Part shown: in pieces, positions 35,819 through 43,095 of the stretch
Numbering within the stretch: position 1 is the stretch's first letter
How the letters are laid out: each line of letters opens with the position of its first letter
Assembly: GCA_965215055.1 (NCBI GenBank)
Contig: OZ244046.1
Coordinates: forward strand, 682,001-746,000
Source of the DNA: G965215055 sp965215055
Lineage (GTDB): Bacteria > Pseudomonadota > Gammaproteobacteria > UBA4575
Direction of reading: 5' to 3'
DNA length: 64,000 nt
Translations under genes and position numbers: made by a program
Notes under the pieces: model-generated
Told to the model about the DNA's origin: nothing
Seen by the model: only the letters and a program-made list of their open reading frames with translations
Databases searched by the model: none

Positions 35819-37093
35819 TTGAGTTGGCATACGACCAAATTCGCACAACATGCTGAAACAGTCAGCAAAATCATGGCGTGCGCGGCGTTATTTTCCATTG
35901 TTTTGCCGCATGGATTCCCAAATACATTTCTGACCTTATTTCTAATTTTCTCAATCATCGGAGGTAACTACAAATTCAAATTTAAATTGATCGTTAACAA
36001 TTCCGTTGCGCTTCTCGCAATCGCTATCTTTTTGCTTTTCGTTATCAGCTTGGCGTACACTTCTGCGCCCGCAGAGGATACGGTAAGGGTATTGAGAAAA
36101 CATGGCAGGTATATATATATACCGTTGCTGTTGGGTGCTTTTCATGAACAGTACTGGAAACGGATTGGTTATATTGCGTTTCTGTCAGGTGTAACGCTGA
36201 TACTGCTGATGTCTTATATGCTGCTGCTGCCATGGCTTCCGGAGACTATATATTTAATAAGCCCATATTATAGTGGCAACATTGTTGGCAAGGACCCACA
36301 CGTGCCATTTCATAACTATGTAGTCCATGGAATATTCGTGGCTTATGCGGCCTATCTGTATTTCCATCTTGCCCTGGATACAGATAACAAAATCATGCGT
36401 ATTCTTTTTATCGTGCTGGCGGCATTAGCCAGCTGTAACATCCTTTTAATAGTAGAATCACGTACCGCCCATGTGCTGTGGGTAGTTTTGATACTGCTTT
36501 TGATCTATCAGCACCTGGGCTGGAAGCACATGGTACTGGGTCTGGTGGCTATACCTGTATTGGCAGTTACGACTGTGTCATTTAATGACAGGGCTCTAGC
36601 GCGCTGGGTTGATTTGCGTGATGATCTGGAATCTATTAAACAAGGCGACTATAACAGTTCATTCGGCCAGCGGGCGCTCTGGACAGAAGTAGGCTGGGAT
36701 ATGTTCAGGGATAACCCTGTTTTGGGCACCGGAGTGGGAAGTTTCAAGAGCGAGCTTCGTAAACGTCTTGAAGTGAAAAGAGTTGCAAATCCAGAAGAAC
36801 ATTACAATCACAATCCACATAACGAGTATGTTAGCGTAGGTGTACAGTTGGGTTTGACTGGGCTTGTCTTTTTGATCGCATTGTATATTCAGCAATGGCG
36901 GATAAGTAGTCATTTAGTGTCATTTTCAAATTATGCCGCCAGGGGGTTGGTTGTAGTTGTGGTGGTAAGCAGTATTATGGGTTCAATTACCTATCCACGT
37001 GCCGAAGGGTTATTCTTTGTTTTGTTGACTGCGCTGTTTTTTTCTGCATACCCTTCAAATAGGAACCAGATGTCTCCCCGCCCGCTCAAGTAG
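35819..37093 (+). CDS. O-antigen ligase family protein, copy 1
   Basis: 424 residues with about 11 membrane helices and the Wzy_C/WaaL pattern, including ARWVDLRDDLESIKQ and GTGVGSFKSELRKRLEVK then HNPHNEYVSVGVQLGLTGL, the periplasmic loop with the conserved His. It would ligate a glycan from undecaprenyl phosphate to lipid A-core, or polymerise it. The TTG start at 35819 is kept because both copies are alike from there (MSWHTT-F--HAET-SKIMACAALFS); an ATG at 35873 is possible. It is a close paralogue of the reverse-strand gene at 41821-43074, similar in DNA even before the start. Confidence 0.85.
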   Translation: MSWHTTKFAQHAETVSKIMACAALFSIVLPHGFPNTFLTLFLIFSIIGGNYKFKFKLIVNNSVALLAIAIFLLFVISLAYTSAPAEDTVRVLRKHGRYIYIPLLLGAFHEQYWKRIGYIAFLSGVTLILLMSYMLLLPWLPETIYLISPYYSGNIVGKDPHVPFHNYVVHGIFVAYAAYLYFHLALDTDNKIMRILFIVLAALASCNILLIVESRTAHVLWVVLILLLIYQHLGWKHMVLGLVAIPVLAVTTVSFNDRALARWVDLRDDLESIKQGDYNSSFGQRALWTEVGWDMFRDNPVLGTGVGSFKSELRKRLEVKRVANPEEHYNHNPHNEYVSVGVQLGLTGLVFLIALYIQQWRISSHLVSFSNYAARGLVVVVVVSSIMGSITYPRAEGLFFVLLTALFFSAYPSNRNQMSPRPLK

Positions 37094-37101
37094 GCTTCAG
37101 T

Positions 37102-37950
37102 ATGCTTATCTCGGTTATTGTCAACACATACAACCGGCCTGATGCGCTAAAGATGGTACTTGAAAGCCTGAACAGGCAGCACTATAAAAAGTTTGAGGTA
37201 GTGGTTGCGGATGATGGTTCTGCACAAGATACTGCTGATATGCTCGCCCAGCTTAAAGGTTCATTGGATTATGACTTGCTCCATGTTTGGCAGGATGATC
37301 AGGGTTTTCGCGTTGCGAAAATACGCAATCGTGCGGTGGCAGCAAGCAGAGGAGAGTATTTGATTTTTCTGGACGGTGATCTTGTCCCTCAGCCCTCCTA
37401 TTTGATGCGCCACGTGCAGCTCAGGGAATACGGGTGGGCCTTAACGACGAAAGTTGCTTACATTTCTGAGAGGTTTACCCGCATGGTTTTGAAGGAAAAT
37501 CTACCGGTTTATGAATTTTCCAAGTACGCCAAGATTCGTCACTTCATTAAAAGAGATATCAACCGATTTTGGCGACTTTTCTATTTTCCCATGGGCTGGA
37601 GTAGAGAAATAAAACCTGGAAATTGGAGGAAGGTACGATCCTGCATGGGGGTATGGAGAAAGGATTTTGAGCAGGTAAACGGATTCGATGAGCGTTTTAC
37701 AGGCTGGGGCAGGGAGGACTCGGATTTCGTGATGCGGTTGTTTCATAATGGCATCAGATTTAAACAAGAATTTTTTCCACTTGCTGTGCTGCATTTGTGG
37801 CATCCGAAATCAAGTAGGGCACGGGCAGAAGCAAATCATGCTTTGTTTGAGCAGCGTGTGAGAGAGAAAACAAAACGCATTGCAGATATACACGGGTATT
37901 CAAAGTATTGTGTGCCGGAGCATAGTCAATCCATGATCAACCGGGCTTGA
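37102..37950 (+). CDS. GT2 family glycosyltransferase, copy 1
   Basis: 282 residues. GT-A fold start LISVIVNTYNRPDALKMVLESLNRQ, nucleotide-binding VVVADDGSAQDT, DxD-like YLIFLDGDLVPQPSYLM, and the acceptor motif VNGFDERFTGWGREDSDFVMRLFHNGIRF (galactosyltransferase-type C-terminal block), then LHLWHPKSS. It would transfer a hexose onto the core or outer glycan. Eight bases after the ligase gene. Paralogue of 39262-40092 in inverted orientation. Confidence 0.88.
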   Translation: MLISVIVNTYNRPDALKMVLESLNRQHYKKFEVVVADDGSAQDTADMLAQLKGSLDYDLLHVWQDDQGFRVAKIRNRAVAASRGEYLIFLDGDLVPQPSYLMRHVQLREYGWALTTKVAYISERFTRMVLKENLPVYEFSKYAKIRHFIKRDINRFWRLFYFPMGWSREIKPGNWRKVRSCMGVWRKDFEQVNGFDERFTGWGREDSDFVMRLFHNGIRFKQEFFPLAVLHLWHPKSSRARAEANHALFEQRVREKTKRIADIHGYSKYCVPEHSQSMINRA

Positions 37951-38033
37951 GAAGGGTATTTGTGTTACGACGTTGCGAGAAGTGAAGTGCTATATCGCTT
38001 GCACGCAGGCATCAAAGTAACTCCAGGCGGATA

Positions 38034-39188
38034 ATGACATCAATAAACACCAGGAAGCGGGTCATCATTGATTTCGGCAGAGTATCCACTCCCTACTGTG
38101 GTCTGGGGGAAACCGCCCTTAATTACGCGCATTCTTTAGCGAATCTGCAAGACGAAAACTTCGAGTTTATTTACATTGTTCCGCATACCCTGTTACCCGC
38201 ATTAAATAATCAGGTTGGCGGAACGGTTATCACTCCGAAATATTTTGGTTTCAACAGGCTCTTTTACAGTATCAGCAGACAAAAGGGCCCGCTTTGCAAG
38301 CTGCCTGAATTTGATCTGTATCATTATTTGCATTACTACTCTCCATGGGGGCCATCCCCTTCCCCAAAAGAAAAAAGTGCGCGCTTTTTACTTACCATTC
38401 ATGATTTTCATGCCCTGGAGAAAAGAAAGAGCAGCGAAAGACTCAAAGCAAAAGTAAGGGATGCCAATTTTATAACTTTTGTTTCCGATTTTACCTGCGG
38501 CGAGTATCAAAAACTTTTTGATCTCCCTGAAAAGCCGGTAAAGGTAATCAAAAATGGAGTCCCCCCCCCCCCCCCCCCGCACTTCCAAGACCAGGAGGAA
38601 AACCACCGGGATTCAGAAGAGCATGGCCGATTTTTGTTCATGCTTGGAGGAATGAGGCGTAAAAATGTCCATAGCCTTTTAGGTATGTTAAAAAAATGCC
38701 AGAACTTTGCGGAACTTAAAGATCTGAAACTCCTGGTTGCAGGCAAAATAAGGAAAAAATATAAGACGGAATTGTGCAAAAAGATTAGTGCCATGGGGCT
38801 TGATCGCCAAGTCATTTTTTTAAACCGGGTAGATAAGGGAAAAAAATTCAAGTTGATGAGAGAATGTACTGCCTTTGTCTTTCCCTCGTTACAAGAAGGC
38901 TTCGGACTTCCGGTTATTGAAGCTATGAACTTGGGAAAACCCGTCTTCTGCTCCAACAAAACCAGCCTTCCTGAAGTCGGGGGCAGTATGGCCTACTACT
39001 GGGAGCACTTTGAACCCAGCTACATGGCCGAGGTTTTAAGAGCAGGATTGAAAGATTACGGCACCAATCCCCAGGGGAAAAGCAGGATGCTTAGAGAACA
39101 CGCAAAAAAATTTAGCCAGGATAAAAATACCCGAGCTTATTTGCATCTTTACAGGGAAATTCTGGGAATACCAGAGGATTCAGTCTGA
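38034..39188 (+). CDS. GT4 glycosyltransferase with in-frame C18 tract (phase ON)
   Basis: 384 residues, GT-B fold. The N-terminal half ends at the conserved VKVIKNGV (residue 176); directly after it C18 gives six prolines, and the true C-terminal domain follows in the same frame: GRFLFMLGGMRRKN, LLVAGKIRKKYK, FVFPSLQEGFGLPVIEAMNLGKPVFCSN with the E-x7-E donor motif. So the gene is intact at 18 C. A length change not divisible by three would truncate it near residue 180-230. The last codons come from the 52-base repeat (GIPEDSV and stop). The N-terminus NTRKRVIIDFGRVSTPYCGLGETALNYAHSL is typical of the family. Confidence 0.88.
   Translation: MTSINTRKRVIIDFGRVSTPYCGLGETALNYAHSLANLQDENFEFIYIVPHTLLPALNNQVGGTVITPKYFGFNRLFYSISRQKGPLCKLPEFDLYHYLHYYSPWGPSPSPKEKSARFLLTIHDFHALEKRKSSERLKAKVRDANFITFVSDFTCGEYQKLFDLPEKPVKVIKNGVPPPPPPHFQDQEENHRDSEEHGRFLFMLGGMRRKNVHSLLGMLKKCQNFAELKDLKLLVAGKIRKKYKTELCKKISAMGLDRQVIFLNRVDKGKKFKLMRECTAFVFPSLQEGFGLPVIEAMNLGKPVFCSNKTSLPEVGGSMAYYWEHFEPSYMAEVLRAGLKDYGTNPQGKSRMLREHAKKFSQDKNTRAYLHLYREILGIPEDSV
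38561..38578 (+). repeat. Homopolymer C18 inside the GT4 gene
   Basis: 18 consecutive C on the coding strand, in the codons just after the NGV motif that ends the N-terminal Rossmann domain. It encodes Pro-Pro-Pro-Pro-Pro-Pro with the neighbouring bases. The frame is maintained across it. Confidence 0.95.
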
Positions 39189-39216
39189 GAAAGTATATTT
39201 ACGCCCTGCTTGAATA
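39165..39216 (+). repeat. 52-base direct repeat, copy 2 (scar after GT4 gene)
   Basis: Almost the same sequence as the kinase gene's tail at 35710-35761. Here it is in another frame for its first part, supplying the GT4 C-terminus GIPEDSV and the stop; the rest is noncoding. It marks a recombination junction. Confidence 0.85.
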
Positions 39217-39261
39217 ACCTGTTTGCCTAGATATGGGCACGTGAAGGACATAAATACCTTT

Positions 39262-40092
39262 TTAAGCCTGATGCTGCCTCGGCACACAATACTTTGAAAA
39301 TCCATGCATATCTGCAACGCGCTTTTTCTCTCTATTTTGCATGAATAACATATGATTCTCGTCCAGTTGGTCACGGCTTTGTTCCGGGTGCCACAAATGC
39401 AGCACGGCAGTGGCAAAAACACCTTTTTTAAGCCTGATACCATTGTTAAACAACCGCATCACGAAATCACTATCCTCCCTGCCCCAGCCCACAAAACGCT
39501 CATCAAACCCGTTTATCTGCTCAAAGTCCCTGCGCCATACACCCAAGTTACAACCTCTAATTTCATGCCAATTCGTAGGGCTTATTTTCCTACCCCAGCC
39601 AAGAGGTAAATAGAAGAGAGGTAAAAGTCTTTTCAGGTCCTTTTTCAAGCGGCGATTAATCCAGGTAAATTTGGAAAATTCCTGAATGGGTAAATTTTCC
39701 TTCAAAACCACCTGGGTGAATTTTTCGGAAAGGTAGGCACGATTTCCTCTCACAAACCATCCTTCTTCACTAAGCTGCACGTGACGCATCAGGAAGCTTG
39801 GGAAAGGCACGCAATCACCATCCAGAAAAATCAAATACTCCCCTTTGCTTGCCGCCACCGCGCGATTTCGGCTCGCAGCCAGGCGATATCCCTGGTCCTC
39901 TTGCCAAACGTGGGTTAAATCATAATGCAGCGAGCCCTTGAGCCGTGACAGCATATTAGCCGTATCTTCTCCAGAACCGTCATCCGCAACCACCACTTCA
40001 AACTCTTTACAGCATTGCCCATTAAGCCCCTCAAGCACCAGCTTTAGCGCATCAGGTCGATTGTATGTGCTGACAATAACCGAAGTAAGCAT
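39262..40092 (-). CDS. GT2 family glycosyltransferase, copy 2
   Basis: 276 residues, paralogue of 37102-37950: LTSVIVSTYNRPDALKLVLEGLNGQ, VVVADDGSGEDT, YLIFLDGDCVPFPSFLM, INGFDERFVGWGREDSDFVMRLFNNGIRLKK and LHLWHPEQSRDQLDEN all line up. The reverse-strand position and the inverted ligase copy make an inverted duplicate. It is last in the reverse operon hldE, ligase 2, FkbM, GT2 (phase-variable), GT2. Intact. Confidence 0.88.
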   Translation of the reverse strand: MLTSVIVSTYNRPDALKLVLEGLNGQCCKEFEVVVADDGSGEDTANMLSRLKGSLHYDLTHVWQEDQGYRLAASRNRAVAASKGEYLIFLDGDCVPFPSFLMRHVQLSEEGWFVRGNRAYLSEKFTQVVLKENLPIQEFSKFTWINRRLKKDLKRLLPLFYLPLGWGRKISPTNWHEIRGCNLGVWRRDFEQINGFDERFVGWGREDSDFVMRLFNNGIRLKKGVFATAVLHLWHPEQSRDQLDENHMLFMQNREKKRVADMHGFSKYCVPRQHQA

Positions 40093-40146
40093 ATTGCAAT
40101 TTTAGTAGCAGCCACCTTTAAGCACAAATACAGTTTTAACCATCGC

Positions 40147-40975
40147 CTAGCTCCTTTGCTTCAAGGCACGTGCGTAGCGAGTCTGAACTTGTGCATCGAT
40201 TTCTTCATTGGGAGGACGTTCAGGGTGGTACAAGTGATACACGATTGCCCTGTTGAGGAGAGGAAATCGGGAAACTCCTGCATGAATAAGCCGGACTTCC
40301 AACTGCGCATCTTCCCGGCGTCGTTCTTTTGCCGGAATATACCTATCCCCCCCCCCCCCCCCCCCCCCCCCCCCCAGAATAGCCACCAACACGCTGATAG
40401 AGTCTTTTATGCAAACTGAAATTGACTCCCATCAAGTGCCGTTCCCTTGGATGAAAGCGACGAGCCAATTTGCCGGGGAGACGAATTCCAAGCATATATC
40501 TCTTCGTATCCATGCACAGCGCACTCATGAGCAATGGCCCCGCGATATTTTCAAGTTTTCCCGCCTGAATAAACGGTTCGTCAATGACACGGCTTACTTT
40601 CGGGCCGAGCCTTACTCTCCTGCCACATAAGACCACGCCTTCATGAGCTGCCGTAACATGGTCTTTTACCCATAATGGATGTGGGATGGAATCGCCGTCC
40701 AGAAATATCAGATAGTCTCCTTTCGCTGCATTAACCGCCTTATCACAGACCTGCGATTTGCGATTACCTATATCTTCGTGCCAGACGTGTTTAATGGGGA
40801 CTTTGCTGTTTTTAGCCCATGCTTTGATAAGCTCCGTGGTTTCACGTGTCGAACCGTCATCTGCAATAAGAACCTCTTCCGGAAGATACTTTTGCCTACT
40901 TAAACCATACAGCACTAGCCCAAGCTCACGAGGCCGATTGTAGGTGGTGACGATAACAGAGGGAGCAACGGGCAT
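40147..40975 (-). CDS. GT2 family glycosyltransferase with G29 tract (phase OFF)
   Basis: The ATG at 40975 starts VIVTTYNRPRELGLVLYGLSRQ, LIADDGSTRETTELI, GDYLIFLDGDSIPHPLWV and MGVNFSLHKRLYQRVGGYS, then runs into G29 (coding strand), reading ten glycines and a TAG at 40345-40343. The continuation lies in another frame: DRYIPAKERRREDAQLEVRLIHAGV, FPLLNRAIVYHLYHPERPPNEEI, ending at 40147. That part matches the C-terminal block of the intact paralogues (REDSDFVMRLFNNG; LHLWHPE). A tract of 28 or 31 G would join them into one protein of about 275 residues, close to the 276 and 282 of the paralogues. It is therefore a switched-off phase-variable gene, not a decayed one. Confidence 0.87.
40347..40375. 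repeat. Homopolymer C29 (G29 on the coding strand of the GT2 gene)
   Basis: 29 consecutive C on the forward strand. It lies in the GT2 gene between GGYS and the RED acceptor motif, a loop that is eight residues long in the paralogues (DERFVGWG). The run breaks the reading frame at its present length. Confidence 0.95.
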
Positions 40976-40988
40976 ATTGAAGTATGTC

Positions 40989-41738
40989 CTATAAGCGCAG
41001 GATAGGTTCCAGGGTTTTGTTCCTTATACTAAATTTCAACTTTTTCCACCATATGCTGATGTACATGCGTTTTACCAACTTCAGCTTTTCGAGTGTGTCT
41101 TGCTTTGGACGTTGTGCTTCTTTAGGAACGTACCAGAAATTACGTCCTGTGCGTTTTACCAGAACATAGCCGTGCCTTTTCAGGTAACGATGCTTAGTTA
41201 AATAAAGGTGTTTATCTTCCAGCAGGATCAGCCCGGGTTGGTACCTTTTGATATTAAACCCTTTCAAAACCTGTAACTCTGCCCCTTCTACGTCAATAGA
41301 CAGCAAGTCGATGGCAGTTATTCCTGCCCGCTTAAGTATTGATTCCAAAGTATAAGCCGGTACTTTGATTTGTGTATGTTGTCGGTAGTTGAAATCGTCG
41401 ATATTTTTACCTATGGCAGCATGACTATCCATTTCACCGCCATTAAGCACCGGCACATATAGTGTCACTTGCCGCTCATCCTCATGTTCGACACAGGCAC
41501 AGGCAAAACATATTGCGCGGCGTTTTTCACGGCATTGTTGTAAAAATTTAGGATTTGGTTCAACAACCACACCACGCCACTGCAATTGATCTTCAAGATG
41601 CCACGACTGAGAAGTAACTGCTACAGGGTCATTTCCTCCAACGTCAACAAAAACCCCTTGCTTTTTATTATTGAAATAATCGCGAACTAATTTCTTTTCC
41701 GCGGCTTCTTTATCTAAATTGTACCGGCTTTTGCTCAC
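40989..41738 (-). CDS. FkbM family methyltransferase
   Basis: 249 residues. GVFVDVGGNDPVAVTSQSWHLEDQLQWRGVVVEPNPKFLQQCREKR is the SAM-binding start of the FkbM family; LLSIDVEGAELQVLKGFNIKRYQPGLILLEDKHL is the diagnostic second block. FkbM enzymes O-methylate sugars or polyketides; here an outer-glycan sugar is likely. It lies 13 bases before the phase-variable GT2 gene and has no counterpart in the forward copy of the duplicated set. Confidence 0.88.
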   Translation of the reverse strand: MSKSRYNLDKEAAEKKLVRDYFNNKKQGVFVDVGGNDPVAVTSQSWHLEDQLQWRGVVVEPNPKFLQQCREKRRAICFACACVEHEDERQVTLYVPVLNGGEMDSHAAIGKNIDDFNYRQHTQIKVPAYTLESILKRAGITAIDLLSIDVEGAELQVLKGFNIKRYQPGLILLEDKHLYLTKHRYLKRHGYVLVKRTGRNFWYVPKEAQRPKQDTLEKLKLVKRMYISIWWKKLKFSIRNKTLEPILRL

Positions 41739-41820
41739 CCGAAAACCACCAGTAATTTTATTTCAGGTATGACATCTACCAGAGCGTGCTATTTGAATAC
41801 ACCAATTAAATCCGTTGGCT

Positions 41821-43074
41821 TTACCTTGTACTGCCCGCATTCCTGTTTGGGGCATATGAAGAAAAAAGCAATGCAGTGAACAAAATAAAAAACAACCCCT
41901 GAACTCGTGGATAGAAAACTGTATCTACCATACCGTACACCACCATAGCCAAGATCATTCCCCTGGCGGCATAACTTGAGAACAGTGGTAAACGACTACT
42001 TACCCGCCACTGCTGAATGTAAAATGCTATCAAAAGGACAAGGCCAATCAATCCCGACTGCACGCCTACATTAATAGGCTCGTTATGTGGACTTCGATAG
42101 TAGTATTCTTCCGAGTTTGCAAATCCTTTTGCTTCACGACGTTTACGAAACTCACTCCTGAAACTCCCCACTCCGGTACCCAGGATGGGGTTATCCTTAA
42201 ATATATCCCAGCCCACTTCTGCCCAGAGTACCCGGCGGCCGAACGAATCATTATATTCGCCTTGTTTAATAGACTCCATGCTATCACGCAAATCAACCCA
42301 GCGCGCTCGACCCCTGTCATTAAATGACACAGTCGTAACTACCAATACAGGTATAATCACCAGCCCCAGCACCATGTGCTTCCAGCCCAGGCGCTGGTAG
42401 ATCAAAAGTAGTATCAAAACTACCCACAGCATATGGACGGCACGTGATTCTACTATTAAAAGGACGTTAAAGCTGGCCAATGCCGCAAGTACAATAAAAA
42501 AAGTACGTGCGATTTTATTGTCTGTATCCAGGGCAAAATGGAAATACAGATAAGCGACATAGGTTACGAGAACTCCGTGGGCTATATAGTCATGAAATAA
42601 GGTGTATGAGCTGTATTTAGAATAGTATGGGCTCAAATATATAATTTCCGGAAGCCATGACAACACCAGCATATAGGACATCAGCATTATCAGTGATACA
42701 CCTGACAGAAATGCAATATAACCAATCCGTTTCCAGTGCGGTTCGTAAAAGGCACTCAACAATAGCGGTATATACATAAGCCTGACATACCTTCTCAACA
42801 TCCTTATCGCCTCATTCTCCATGGGTGCAGAGGTATACATCAGGGTGATCACGAAAAGCAAAGAGATGGCGACTGCAATAAGCGCAACAGAATTGTTGAC
42901 GATCAATTGAAATTTGAATTTGTAGTTGCCTCCGATGATGGAGCATATTAAAAACAGTAACAGAAATGTATTCGGGAATTCCTTAGGCAAGACAAGGGAA
43001 AATAATGCCGCGCACGCCATGATTTTGCTGGCTGTTTCAGCATGTCGCGCAAATGTGGTCGTATGCCAGCTCAA
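41821..43074 (-). CDS. O-antigen ligase family protein, copy 2
   Basis: 417 residues, close paralogue of 35819-37093 throughout, including MSWHTTTFARHAETASKIMACAALFS, LLIVESRAVHMLWVVLILLLIYQRLGWKHMVLGLV and GTGVGSFRSEFRKRREAKG with RSPHNEPINVGVQSGLIGL. In copy 1 the segment is HNPHNEYV; here RSPHNEPI, so the catalytic His-Asn-Glu core stays. It follows hldE after 21 bases. Either copy could be the active ligase, or they may differ in glycan donor. Confidence 0.85.
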   Translation of the reverse strand: MSWHTTTFARHAETASKIMACAALFSLVLPKEFPNTFLLLFLICSIIGGNYKFKFQLIVNNSVALIAVAISLLFVITLMYTSAPMENEAIRMLRRYVRLMYIPLLLSAFYEPHWKRIGYIAFLSGVSLIMLMSYMLVLSWLPEIIYLSPYYSKYSSYTLFHDYIAHGVLVTYVAYLYFHFALDTDNKIARTFFIVLAALASFNVLLIVESRAVHMLWVVLILLLIYQRLGWKHMVLGLVIIPVLVVTTVSFNDRGRARWVDLRDSMESIKQGEYNDSFGRRVLWAEVGWDIFKDNPILGTGVGSFRSEFRKRREAKGFANSEEYYYRSPHNEPINVGVQSGLIGLVLLIAFYIQQWRVSSRLPLFSSYAARGMILAMVVYGMVDTVFYPRVQGLFFILFTALLFSSYAPNRNAGSTR

Positions 43075-43095
43075 TGCTTTGTACTCGGAAAGGAT

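Noticed and set aside
36104..36120. GTATATATATATAC palindrome as a regulatory site
   Set aside because: It is inside the ligase gene, encoding RYIYIP, and the TA run is too short to suggest a switch.
14978..40375. Homopolymers as sequencing artefacts (dark-cycle poly-G)
   Set aside because: Not fully excluded, but two tracts lie inside glycosyltransferase genes with matching halves on both sides, one of them in frame, and all three fall at glycosyltransferases. Artefacts would not choose such sites. The exact lengths remain uncertain.
40347..40419. Third-frame continuation (tract of 30 G) of the GT2 gene, open for about 60 codons
   Set aside because: Its sequence has no likeness to the glycosyltransferase paralogues; only the 28/31 frame matches, so the openness is incidental.
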